Assembly: GCF_900607235.1 (NCBI RefSeq)
Contig: NZ_LR027849.1
Location: 992,001 to 1,056,000 of the forward strand
Length of the DNA stretch: 64,000 bases
Direction: 5' to 3'
DNA from: Olivibacter jilunii
Lineage (GTDB): Bacteria > Bacteroidota > Bacteroidia > Sphingobacteriales > Sphingobacteriaceae
The notes below the pieces were generated by a model that saw only the letters and a list, made by a program, of their open reading frames with translations, did no database searches and was not told the origin of the DNA. The translations under genes were made by a program, and so were the position numbers. Shown in pieces: positions 45,221-53,756 of this stretch (position 1 is the first letter of the stretch; each line of letters starts with the position of its first letter).

Positions 45221-46288
45221 ATGACTACATGGCATGGCTGTAAAAATATACTCGTGATTCGAGCAGATAATACAGGAGACGTACTCATGTCGTCTCCTGC
45301 AATCCGAGCGCTTAAAGATAGCTTTAATTGTAGGATTACATTGTTAACATCAACAGATACATCAGAAGTCGTTTCACTGTTGCCTATGGTTGATGAAACC
45401 ATTGCAGTCGATTTGCCCTGGGTTAAGTTAAAAGCCAATCATGCAACTCATATAGTAGAAAAACTAGTTTCACAATTGAAAGTGGCATCGTTTGATGCTT
45501 GCGTGATTTTTACCGTTTACAGTCAAAGTCCGTTACCCGCAGCAATGTTAGCATGGATGGCGGGAATTCCGAGACGTCTAGCATATTGTCGAGAAAATCC
45601 TTATGAGCTTTTAAATGATTGGATTCCTGAGAAGGAACCCTACGAACTTATTAAACCTCAGGTCGAACGTGATCTCGACTTAGTTGAGCGTGTTGGGGCT
45701 GTAGCAAAGGAGAAAAAAATAACAGTAGCGATTAAGGAAAATGCCATTTCAAGCGTAAGAATCAAACTCGAAGCTTTGGGAATAAATCTATCGAAACCTT
45801 TCATTGTACTACATCCAGGTGTGAGTGAAGAAAAAAGGCAGTTTCCCGAAGAAAAATGGGAAGAGCTCGCTAAAGAAATGTTAAAGCTATTAGATACACA
45901 GATTGTGTTTTCCGGCTCGGATAGTGAAAGTTCAATAACAAACCGCTTGAAAGATCGTGTGAAAGATAACTCTTTTTCAACCGGAGGCCTTTTCCGAATA
46001 GATGAGTTTGCAGCACTTCTCCAAATGTCCAAACTTGTCATATCTGTCAATACAGCTACCGTCCATTTAGCGACGGCCGTTGAGACTCCTCTAGTTGTAC
46101 TTTATGCTCAAACAAATCCACAACACCATCCTTGGATGGGTAATGCACGCGTGCTTGAATATAGTATTGATGAACAGATCAAAAGCAAAAATGAAGTTAT
46201 TCGCTATGTTGATCGAAAATATTACGCTGACTACTTGCCTTTACCATCGGTGAATGATATCATGCAAGCGGTATTGTCTATGTGGTGA
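45221..46288 (+). CDS. GT9 glycosyltransferase, ADP-heptosyltransferase-like
   Basis: A 355-aa GT-B protein of family 9. The N-terminal half begins ILVIRADNTGDVLMSSPAIRALK, the classic heptosyltransferase start; the C-terminal half has FIVLHPGVSEEKRQFPEEKWEEL and VSVNTATVHLATAVETPLVVLY, the donor-binding loop. It directly follows hldE, so ADP-heptose is the expected donor; the acceptor is unknown. It is the last gene of the plus-strand string and ends two bases from the end of the convergent GT9 gene. Confidence 0.88.
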   Translation: MTTWHGCKNILVIRADNTGDVLMSSPAIRALKDSFNCRITLLTSTDTSEVVSLLPMVDETIAVDLPWVKLKANHATHIVEKLVSQLKVASFDACVIFTVYSQSPLPAAMLAWMAGIPRRLAYCRENPYELLNDWIPEKEPYELIKPQVERDLDLVERVGAVAKEKKITVAIKENAISSVRIKLEALGINLSKPFIVLHPGVSEEKRQFPEEKWEELAKEMLKLLDTQIVFSGSDSESSITNRLKDRVKDNSFSTGGLFRIDEFAALLQMSKLVISVNTATVHLATAVETPLVVLYAQTNPQHHPWMGNARVLEYSIDEQIKSKNEVIRYVDRKYYADYLPLPSVNDIMQAVLSMW

Positions 46289-46290
46289 TT

Positions 46291-47256
46291 TTATATATTA
46301 CACAACACTGTATTGTTGAAATGTTGAAGCACCTTTTCGACATTTGGCTTTCTTTGACAATCTATTATTTGCTGCCTTGTAGGAGTTAGGGGGCCCCACC
46401 GATGAGGTTCACCATCCATACTAACGACCACTGCAGGCACCTGCAGTGCATAGGCTATATGGGCTACCCCTGTGCAGTTGGATAATAATCCCCTCGCTTG
46501 TTTAAGTAAAAGGGCGATCTCATCTAAATCTGTTTGACCGACAAGAAATAATGGCGGGCGGTTCATATGTGCTGATAGTTCGTTGGCAATCGTTTCTTCC
46601 TCTTTTGTCCCCGTAATAGCGACATCATAACCCGCTTCTAAACAACGGTTGGCTATTTGCGCAAAGTACTTTGGATTCCATCTACGAGATTCGCCACGTG
46701 ACCCAGGATGTATACAAACGAAATTCCCCGGCGTTAAATGGAATTTTTCGCAGATATGACGATCGTCTTTTAGAAGCGGAAATTCGAGTTGTTTACCTGC
46801 ATCAGGTATGCCGAGATGATGCATCAAATATAAGTGCCGTTCAATCTCATGCAAGTGTTCAGGATAGGGAACAAAATGTTCATTGTTTGGTCGAAAGAGT
46901 GAATCCTTGAAAAAGCCAGCCAATTTATTTGCATCAAATAATGAAACGAGTGCATTAACATAGGTGCCATTTCCCTGCATTTGTATTACCAAATCAAATT
47001 TACGCCTCTGCATATCTTGTAGAAAGGCCAAAATCTTTTTCGGTTCAATGGGCTGCTCAGGCAGCCCCGGATAGCCGGGGAAGGGAATGAATTCATCAAT
47101 ATAATTGGCAAAACGATGTTGCAGATGTTGTGTACCCGGCAGTCCTATCCAAGCAATACGCGCATTCGGATACGCTTGTCTTAATGAGCGTATTGCCGGT
47201 ATCGCACATAAAAAATCTCCTAATTGTAAGGCTCTGAAAATTGCGATTGATTTCAT
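46291..47256 (-). CDS. GT9 glycosyltransferase, second heptosyltransferase-like protein
   Basis: A 321-aa family 9 glycosyltransferase: SIAIFRALQLGDFLCAIPAIRSL at the start, VCIHPGSRGESRRWNPKYFAQIA in the middle and LLSNCTGVAHIAYALQVPAVVV near the end. Only moderately similar to the GT9 at 45221, so probably a different acceptor. The start codon overlaps the GT2 gene upstream by four bases (ATGA). Part of the minus-strand half of the heptose block. Confidence 0.85.
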   Translation of the reverse strand: MKSIAIFRALQLGDFLCAIPAIRSLRQAYPNARIAWIGLPGTQHLQHRFANYIDEFIPFPGYPGLPEQPIEPKKILAFLQDMQRRKFDLVIQMQGNGTYVNALVSLFDANKLAGFFKDSLFRPNNEHFVPYPEHLHEIERHLYLMHHLGIPDAGKQLEFPLLKDDRHICEKFHLTPGNFVCIHPGSRGESRRWNPKYFAQIANRCLEAGYDVAITGTKEEETIANELSAHMNRPPLFLVGQTDLDEIALLLKQARGLLSNCTGVAHIAYALQVPAVVVSMDGEPHRWGPLTPTRQQIIDCQRKPNVEKVLQHFNNTVLCNI

Positions 47257-48242
47257 TTTCCGATCTTAATATTATAAACGGTTCGGTATTTAATAGAACC
47301 ATACAGCTGCCAAAAAATAGATAAGTACGGTATTAGTATTGAAGTAAAAACCATTTCTGCAATATGAGAGGGTGATTTACTGGTTCCTCTCAGACGTATT
47401 AAAATAAATTTAGCGGTAAGAAACAACCAAAAACTTAGACTGGCAAAAAAGGCCCACTTCAGGTTCACATGCCATAAGAGAACCATGGAAATCAATAGCA
47501 ATAAAAGACTGTAATATAAAGCATTTGTTGGATGGCCGATTCGGGCTTGATAGAGACTTGGAAATTTCTTTGCCAATAACGCATTATATATGCCTTTCTT
47601 TTGTTCTTTTATGCTAATTCCCCATTTGGCCTTTCTAGCTGGATGAATAACAACGGCTTTGTTAAGTTTTATTATTGGGATTTTTGCACGGAGAAGCTTA
47701 AAATGCAAGTCGCTGTCTTCTCTCCATGCCATTTTAAATCGTTCGTCAAAACCTCCGACATGGTATAGCGCTTGTTTCGTACAAATACAATTAGCCGTGA
47801 TAAACTCTGCAACCTCCAATTGTGCCGTATTCCTTTCAAAATCTGTCGGGCTCTCGGGGGTTGGTACATATACTGATCCTGTATATACGATTTTCTCCTC
47901 ACCGTTATAGGCGTCAAAAATTTCCTGAAGCCAAAGTTCATCGGGAATACAATCATCATCAGTGAACGCAACCAGGTGTCCATCAGCGTATAACCATCCT
48001 AGGTTTCGGGCTGCAGCCGGTCCTTTTTTGCATTCAGTATAAAGATAAGTTATACGATTTTCAAAAGCGGTATTAAACGTAGCTACCAGCTCTTCCGTTT
48101 CTTTGTCATAACCATCACCCACCACAATAATGTCATATAAACGCTGATTAAGTGTTTGTTTAGTCAAAGCGTCTAGACATCGTGACAATAACATCGTTCT
48201 TTGGTAAGTCGGAATTACTACAGTTATCCTAAACATATCCAT
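47253..48242 (-). CDS. GT2-family glycosyltransferase with C-terminal membrane helices
   Basis: A 329-aa GT-A protein: RITVVIPTYQRTMLLSRCLDAL, then VAFTDDDCIPDELWLQ with the DxD-type metal motif, and WREDSDLHFKLLRA with the catalytic base region. Two hydrophobic segments at the C-terminus (about residues 238-285) suggest a membrane-attached transferase. The donor sugar is unknown. It lies between the carbamoyltransferase and the GT9, with four-base overlap to the latter and eight bases to the former. A later ATG (48236) is an equal start. Confidence 0.88.
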   Translation of the reverse strand: MDMFRITVVIPTYQRTMLLSRCLDALTKQTLNQRLYDIIVVGDGYDKETEELVATFNTAFENRITYLYTECKKGPAAARNLGWLYADGHLVAFTDDDCIPDELWLQEIFDAYNGEEKIVYTGSVYVPTPESPTDFERNTAQLEVAEFITANCICTKQALYHVGGFDERFKMAWREDSDLHFKLLRAKIPIIKLNKAVVIHPARKAKWGISIKEQKKGIYNALLAKKFPSLYQARIGHPTNALYYSLLLLLISMVLLWHVNLKWAFFASLSFWLFLTAKFILIRLRGTSKSPSHIAEMVFTSILIPYLSIFWQLYGSIKYRTVYNIKIGK

Positions 48243-48250
48243 ACGGCACC

Positions 48251-50026
48251 CTAAAAACTAACAAGATTTTCGTCCAAGACCATTCTTTCAGGAACATTGA
48301 CATAATCCTTCTGAATTAGAAAGGATCCTATGATAAGCGCATCGAAGGGGGATGTCCAAAAGCATTCAATAGCATCTCTTGGTGTGCATACAATTGGCTT
48401 TCCCAATGTGTTAAAAGAGGTATTTACGAGTACAGGCACTCCTGTTTTCCGTTCGAACGCCTTGATAAGTCGGTAATAAAGTGGATTTTGTTTTTCATTA
48501 ACCGTTTGAATACGCGCAGTACCATCGACGTGCTTTACGGCTGGTATTTGCGTCGCTTTATCGGGAATCACATCATAGATGAACAGCATAAACGGTGACT
48601 GTTTTGCTCCCACAAACCAATTTTCGGCGTCCTCTTCCGTTACAACAGGTGCGACGGGTCGAAAGTCTTCGCGATCCTTTACCTCATTTAATTTGGCTTG
48701 CATTTCAGGACTTAACGGCGAAGCCAAGATAGAACGACTTCCTAAGGCTCTTGGGCCATATTCCATCGCACCCTGAAACCATCCGATAATTTTATCTTGA
48801 GCAAGTAACGTTGCGGTCTCTTCCACTATGTCATGCATTTTGATATAAGGAATTTTATTTCGTTCCAAAATACGTTGTATGTCACTATCGGAGTAAGAGG
48901 GGCCTAAATATACGTCCTGCATGATCGAAGTCTTTTTACTTTCTCTACGTTCTTCCCGATCTTTTAATATAGCAGCCCCTAAAGCTGTACCGGAATCACC
49001 GGCAGCAGGCTGCACCCACACATTCTTGAATGGACTTTTATCCCTGATACGGGCATTTAAAACACAATTGAGAAATACACCGCCGGCGAGACAAAGATTT
49101 TCTTCCCGCGTCACCTCATAAAACCAATTCAACAACTCCAATATACGCTCTTCTAAAACATACTGAAGCGAACGTGCAATGTTAAAATGGTGTGCGGTAA
49201 AGGGAGCGTTTCTTAAGCGCTGTGGGCCAAATCTCTCAGAAAGTCGCAGATCGCTTATTTCATATTGTCCGCTTCCTGTTAAGCGCACAATCTCTCTAAA
49301 TTCATCAACAAAAACAGGCTCACCATATGAAGCTAAAGCCATTACTTTATATTCGTCAGATGATCGTAGAAATCCGAGATGCGCTGTGATATCTTCATAC
49401 AACAGGCCTAGGGAATGGGGCAGCTGTACTTGTTGTATCAACTCCAAGCCATTTTGGTTTCCAACGTAATAAGAACTTGATGCTGTTTCACCCCGACCGT
49501 CCATAACGAGCACGGCTGCTGCCTCAAAAGGAGAAGGAAAAAATGCACTGGCTGCATGGGACAGATGATGATCCGTAAAATGCCAGATCCAATCGTTTGT
49601 CCTTGCATTTAAAAAGGAGGATTGCAGATGGTGTGGGTAACCATCAACCAATTGTCGTGGAGCATTAATGATAGAGGAAAGAAAAAGATTTCGCCACGGC
49701 TCGGAATCTTTATCGTGTTCTGTATTTCTAACAAAAGGAATATCTGCCCATGGCCTCTTCTCATCCCCAGGGTTAACCAATAAAAAGGGATCAAACGAAT
49801 AAGCGATGTGATCAACCGCAGACAAGGTGATTCCTGCTTGCTTTAGACAAAAATCAATTGCATGATAAGGTAGTTCATAGGTCGAAAATGGAATGGGGCG
49901 TTTACCATGTTTGATTTGCGTGAATCGTTCATCTTCGGCGGCTGCAATTAGGTGTCCATTTTCGATTAAACAAGCTGCGGAGTCATGAAAAGCTGCGTTA
50001 ATTCCTAAGGTATACATATCTTTCAT
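48251..50026 (-). CDS. Carbamoyltransferase of the NodU/CmcH family
   Basis: A 591-aa enzyme that transfers a carbamoyl group from carbamoyl phosphate to a hydroxyl of a sugar or antibiotic. The N-terminal ASKHA-type domain (about 1-370) has NAAFHDSAACLIENGHLIAA, DHHLSHAASAFFPSPF with the conserved His pair, and VMDGRGE. The C-terminal YrdC-like-associated part (about 400-580) has GWFQGAMEYGPRALGSRSILASP. Members act in Nod factor and cephamycin synthesis and in bacterial sugar decoration. Here it heads a three-gene string with GT2 and GT9, suggesting O-carbamoylation of the heptose-containing product. Confidence 0.92.
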   Translation of the reverse strand: MKDMYTLGINAAFHDSAACLIENGHLIAAAEDERFTQIKHGKRPIPFSTYELPYHAIDFCLKQAGITLSAVDHIAYSFDPFLLVNPGDEKRPWADIPFVRNTEHDKDSEPWRNLFLSSIINAPRQLVDGYPHHLQSSFLNARTNDWIWHFTDHHLSHAASAFFPSPFEAAAVLVMDGRGETASSSYYVGNQNGLELIQQVQLPHSLGLLYEDITAHLGFLRSSDEYKVMALASYGEPVFVDEFREIVRLTGSGQYEISDLRLSERFGPQRLRNAPFTAHHFNIARSLQYVLEERILELLNWFYEVTREENLCLAGGVFLNCVLNARIRDKSPFKNVWVQPAAGDSGTALGAAILKDREERRESKKTSIMQDVYLGPSYSDSDIQRILERNKIPYIKMHDIVEETATLLAQDKIIGWFQGAMEYGPRALGSRSILASPLSPEMQAKLNEVKDREDFRPVAPVVTEEDAENWFVGAKQSPFMLFIYDVIPDKATQIPAVKHVDGTARIQTVNEKQNPLYYRLIKAFERKTGVPVLVNTSFNTLGKPIVCTPRDAIECFWTSPFDALIIGSFLIQKDYVNVPERMVLDENLVSF

Positions 50027-50319
50027 TTATAGGGTTAAATAAGAATCGGATTCCATATACAGTGCCACTTCTCTACGCCCTCAATTTTGTGCTCAAGAAC
50101 CCTTTTTCATTTAGTTATTTGTTCTTTAAAATTGAGTTATTGTTATATCTTCTCGTCGAATGGGTACAGCACTATGCACTTTTTAGGACACTAATAAAAT
50201 GTTGCCAATATTGCCTTCAACGGCACCGCATTGCTTGAGCTAAGGATTTTTGCATGAAGTATACTTGTGTATGTTTATAGGTTCAATAGTTGCTTATATA
50301 GGTGGTAAATAAGGATGTC

Positions 50320-50583
50320 ATGGGATTGAAAGAACCTATATTAAAAATCTTACGTAAAAAATACGATTGCATGTCGCTCATAGCGTGTTCTTGCAATCAA
50401 TACGAACTAAGTTTTAAAACTGACGAGTCCAGCGATCCAATACAGGTCTTTTTGGAACGCAAAACGTCCAAAGGAAACGTAAAGGGGCAGGGATATATTC
50501 GATGTATGATTCATGACGCTTCGGGTAGATTAAATAAAGATTACCGGCTGCCACGCAATGAATTTAATAGATTTATTATTTAA
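50320..50583 (+). CDS. Hypothetical protein, 87 aa
   Basis: ATG at 50320 opens a frame that begins MGLKEPILKILRKKYDC; an upstream GTG at 50302 is less likely. The product is soluble, basic and mixed alpha/beta, ending in a basic stretch (GRLNKDYRLPRNEFNRFII). No family recognised. A 12-base gap precedes a tiny membrane peptide gene. Confidence 0.45.
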   Translation: MGLKEPILKILRKKYDCMSLIACSCNQYELSFKTDESSDPIQVFLERKTSKGNVKGQGYIRCMIHDASGRLNKDYRLPRNEFNRFII

Positions 50584-50594
50584 CGCAAGACGCT

Positions 50595-50672
50595 ATGTTT
50601 GCACCTATTTTATTTGGAATTATCTTTTTGTTAGCTATCGGTATCGTATACTACTTTTATAGGAAGCACTAA
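50595..50672 (+). CDS. Tiny single-helix membrane peptide, 25 aa
   Basis: ATG at 50595 to TAA at 50672 encodes MFAPILFGIIFLLAIGIVYY followed by a short basic tail FYRKH. One membrane helix with positive C-terminus (N-out, C-in). Such minimal peptides exist in Bacteroidota but I know of no function. Position directly after the 87-aa gene suggests cotranscription. A similar short hydrophobic peptide lies at 58071. Confidence 0.4.
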   Translation: MFAPILFGIIFLLAIGIVYYFYRKH

Positions 50673-50762
50673 CGTGAAATATGATATTTCACACAATGCA
50701 CAGAGGTTTGTGACTTTTTAGCACCGGCAACCTAAAATATGGTATGACGTAAACAAACGAAA

Positions 50763-51728
50763 ATGCAAACTATCGCTTATCATGCATCTCATGAACAATT
50801 TAGCCCAACAGACCTATTAGGTTGGGCTATACTAGCGGAACAGTGCGGCTTTACGGCTATACATTGCTCTGATCATTTTCATTCTTGGAGCATAACCCAA
50901 CAACACAGCGGCTATGCTTTCACTTGGCTAGGCGCTGCCATGCAATCTACCAGGCTTCCTTTTGGTTTTGTATGCGCCCCTGGGCAGCGTTATCACCCTG
51001 CTATAATTGCCCAGGCTATTGCGACGCTTGGATATATGTTTCCAGATCGGTTATGGGTATCTTTGGGTAGCGGCGAAAATATCAACGAACACATCACAGG
51101 AGACAACTGGCCCGATAAAAAATTCAGAAATGAACGTTTGAGAGAATGCGCGACCATTATTCGCGCTTTATTGGGAGGCAAGGAAGTAAGCTACGAGGGT
51201 CATGTGCGTGTAGACAGGGCCAAACTTAACACGCGACCCAACAAACCCATTCCAATTTTCGGCGCTGCTGTAAGTGTGGAGACGGCGGGTTGGGTAGGTA
51301 AGTGGGCAGATGGTTTGATTACAATTAGCAGGCCGTATAACGAATTGAAGGAGGTAGTGACTGCATTCAGGAAAAATGGCGGAGAAGGGAAACCTATGTT
51401 TTTAAAAGTGCAATTGTCGTATGCAACATCAGAGGAACTGGCCCTTGTAAATGCGTACGAACAATGGAGGAATAATTTACTAGATCCAATACTTCTAAGT
51501 GATATAGCCACGATAGAAGAATTCGATGCGCTTGGATCATCCGTTAGCTTTGAGGATATACCCAAAAAAATAAGAGTATCCAGTAATTGGCAGGATCAGC
51601 TACAGTGGTTGGAGCAAGACTTGTCTCTTGGCTTCGAACATCTTATTCTTCATAATGTCAACATCTATCAAGAAGAATTTATCCGTGATTTCGGAAAATT
51701 CGTTGTCCCAAGGCTAAAAAAGCGCTAG
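50763..51728 (+). CDS. LLM-class flavin oxidoreductase (TIGR03885-type)
   Basis: A 321-aa TIM-barrel flavoprotein: IAYHASHEQFSPTDLLGWA, HCSDHFHSW and LWVSLGSGENINEHI are typical of the luciferase-like group annotated as non-F420 flavin oxidoreductases (TIGR03885), related to F420-dependent glucose-6-phosphate dehydrogenase. Bacteroidota lack F420, so FMN is the likely cofactor. Relatives often lie near alpha-glucosidase/trehalose genes, as here at 60 kb. It overlaps the convergent gene by four bases. Confidence 0.88.
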   Translation: MQTIAYHASHEQFSPTDLLGWAILAEQCGFTAIHCSDHFHSWSITQQHSGYAFTWLGAAMQSTRLPFGFVCAPGQRYHPAIIAQAIATLGYMFPDRLWVSLGSGENINEHITGDNWPDKKFRNERLRECATIIRALLGGKEVSYEGHVRVDRAKLNTRPNKPIPIFGAAVSVETAGWVGKWADGLITISRPYNELKEVVTAFRKNGGEGKPMFLKVQLSYATSEELALVNAYEQWRNNLLDPILLSDIATIEEFDALGSSVSFEDIPKKIRVSSNWQDQLQWLEQDLSLGFEHLILHNVNIYQEEFIRDFGKFVVPRLKKR

Positions 51729-51997
51729 GTTTTGTCTTGTGTGTTATCCACTCTACCGTCAAGCCCTTCCAGAAAACTAAGTCCCAGCGCATTTATCTCG
51801 AGCATTTTATTTGGATAGGGACAATCATCAGCGATGTCTACTGTAAGAATGTAGCCGTTTTGCTCCAGTATGTAGGTTGCCTTGAGAACGCTTTCAGGGT
51901 CCAATTGCATTTCCTCTGCAAACTTACCTATGGATCCAACTGACCACCTTCTTAGTAAACGAAGAAGGCGTAGGGCGTTCGAACTTAAAAACATCAT
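51725..51997 (-). CDS. Small winged-helix-like protein, 90 aa
   Basis: The pattern NALRLLRLLRRWSVGSIGKFAEEMQLDPESVLKATYILEQNGYI resembles a winged helix-turn-helix with recognition helix around residues 32-45, and MLEINALGLSFLEGLD would be the wing region. No ligand domain. Two ATGs (51997, 51994) are equal. Its downstream end overlaps the LLM gene. A regulator role is only inferred from shape. Confidence 0.5.
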   Translation of the reverse strand: MMFLSSNALRLLRLLRRWSVGSIGKFAEEMQLDPESVLKATYILEQNGYILTVDIADDCPYPNKMLEINALGLSFLEGLDGRVDNTQDKT

Positions 51998-52114
51998 AAT
52001 TTATATCATTTATAATCGTAGAAAATATTTTAACAGTCTCTTGTTTCAGCAAACGATGTTTGGAATAGGTTGGGCTTAGCTTATACTTTTTTTGCTTATC
52101 CGAAACTTTCTCTT

Positions 52115-52530
52115 TTATTTTACTTGTGTTCCGATTAAAAAACCATAAGACTCTAAGCCTGGTATTTGGCCGCAGATAATCTTCATGACACATAGTAGAG
52201 GGATGGCCAAAATCATACCGGCGGTTCCTACACGGCTTCACCTGCCACTAAGCCTACGATCATAAGGAGTGGATTAATATTCACTTGACGGCTTACTATT
52301 AAAACTCCAATATATGGTCTGAACGAATTGCACGATCAGGTCTACTGCGGCCGATGATGCTATGGTACGCTTCAGCCCACGTTGTTCAACCAATTGCTAA
52401 CTTCAATGAACAAGGTGGCCATAATGGCTGCCAATGCTATGGGTACGAGAAAGCTGCGTCCAAAATATAAAACAATAGTGCTCAGGATAGTAAACAGTAG
52501 AATATAAACAACGTATGTTAAATTTCGCAT
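52115..52530 (-). pseudogene. Remnant of an AI-2E/PerM-type transporter, frameshifted and internally deleted
   Basis: From ATG at 52530 the frame reads MRNLTYVVYILLFTILSTIV, VLYFGRSFLVPIALAAIMAT, the start of an AI-2E family transporter (about 350 aa when whole). It shifts at VSNWL into a second frame (VEQRGLKRTIASSAAV), then jumps to a C-terminal part (VNINPLLMIVGLVAGEAV, a one-base loss, then GTAGMILAIPLLCVMKIICG) and ends at TAA 52115. The middle third is missing. At least three frame changes are needed, so the gene is dead. Recognised by eye; a search would confirm. Confidence 0.75.
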
Positions 52531-52594
52531 AACTAGAATTTTTACTTAAAAACAAAAAAGCGTTTAAACTGTTATAAAATAAAAAACAAAAGCC

Positions 52595-52813
52595 ATGTAT
52601 TATTTAGTTTGTTACGATTTGGAGACGGCTGTTGCGGTGGACGATGATATTGATCCTACAAACTTGAATAGTAAGCACTGTCCTCATTTAAAAAAATTTT
52701 TGCAAAAGGTTGGAAAGAAGCCAATCAGCAAAATTGACCACAATTATCCAAGTTACCGTGCTGTTTTAGATAATTATCATATTATTGGAGAAGGAAAACG
52801 TTATTCTCACTAA
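52595..52813 (+). CDS. Hypothetical protein, 72 aa
   Basis: Begins MYYLVCYDLE. No family recognised. The product has a short beta-strand opening, an acidic stretch (VDDDIDPTNLN), a Lys-rich helix (HLKKFLQKVGKKPI) and an aromatic C-terminus. It lies alone upstream of a GNAT gene on the same strand, 209 bases away. Codon use fits the neighbours; the real existence of the gene is moderately likely. Confidence 0.4.
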   Translation: MYYLVCYDLETAVAVDDDIDPTNLNSKHCPHLKKFLQKVGKKPISKIDHNYPSYRAVLDNYHIIGEGKRYSH

Positions 52814-53022
52814 GAATTAGCATCTTATTTTTGAAGAAGACGTATTTACCCTATTATGAAATTTATTTTCCTAAAAAATATATTTTTTGATTTTTATCTA
52901 GCTTTTCCTTCTTTTTGGCATAAATATTGAAAATTAATAGGTACCAAGAAAGCTCCTATTCATCAAGGGCTTCCATGTTTCGGGAAATTATTTACAGTAC
53001 ATATATATATTCTTTTTATCTA

Positions 53023-53541
53023 ATGAAAAACTATGAAAAAACGGGTATAGTTTTAAGAAAACTATCCCTAAGCGAGGCACGTGAGTTTTGCCATTTACAT
53101 TCTTTCCCGCAGCAGTATGGTACTTACTATCAAGATTTATACGAAAATGATGAATCGCCGGAAGAATTTACAAAGCGCTTGTTATGGCTAGCAAAGTGTG
53201 TGTATACCATTCGTTTGAAATCAGCACCTGATAAAATTATCGGGTCTTGTATGATTTACAAAGGAGGAAAGAACAGGAAAGATATGTATGTGGGTGGAAC
53301 CTTACTTCCGGAATATAGAAACAAGGGTTTAATGGTGGAGGCCTTCAATCAGATGTTAGAGATGGCTAAATACTTTTATGGAGTCAATGAAGTAAAGATT
53401 TTACTTAATTCTATAAATGACCAGGTTATTCAGATCATGGATAAATTGGGCTTTATGATGGATAAGAGTAGTAATGCCAATATTTACAGTAAAATATTAC
53501 AGCAATATATTCCGAGAAGAACGACCAATTTACTTTATTAA
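53023..53541 (+). CDS. GNAT-family N-acetyltransferase
   Basis: A 172-aa protein of the RimJ/RimL-type GNAT fold. Acetyl-CoA-binding features: GGTLLPEYRNKGLMVEAFNQML with the pyrophosphate loop, IGSCMIYKG and MDKLGFMM. An open frame upstream reaches 52927 but contains an unlikely hydrophobic run; ATG 53023 gives MKNYEKTGIVLRKLSLSEA, the usual start. Substrate unknown. A good terminator follows at 53556. Confidence 0.85.
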   Translation: MKNYEKTGIVLRKLSLSEAREFCHLHSFPQQYGTYYQDLYENDESPEEFTKRLLWLAKCVYTIRLKSAPDKIIGSCMIYKGGKNRKDMYVGGTLLPEYRNKGLMVEAFNQMLEMAKYFYGVNEVKILLNSINDQVIQIMDKLGFMMDKSSNANIYSKILQQYIPRRTTNLLY

Positions 53542-53555
53542 TGGTTTACGTATAT

Positions 53556-53591
53556 TTAATCGGACTTAAAATCAAGTCCGATTAATTTTTT
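53556..53591 (+). terminator. Intrinsic terminator of the GNAT gene
   Basis: Twelve-base arms 53556-53567 and 53574-53585 around a 6-base loop, followed by T6 (53586-53591). It lies 14 bases after the GNAT stop. Confidence 0.9.
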
Positions 53592-53756
53592 CTACCTAAT
53601 CTATCACTATCGCAGTACACATGCCGGTTTTCAGAACCATTACTTTGTTAAGGGTACACTGATATTGTAAGAAACCGTTCGGTCAAAGCAGATACTTCTT
53701 TCGAACGGTTCCGGGCAGGTACTAAAGAGTGCAAACCAACGATAAAATCGCTAAAT

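Noticed and set aside
53673-53710. Inverted repeat AACCGTTCG/CGAACGGTT with a 20-base loop
   Set aside because: Loop too long and no T-run for a convincing terminator; may be a weak element of the convergent gap, not called.
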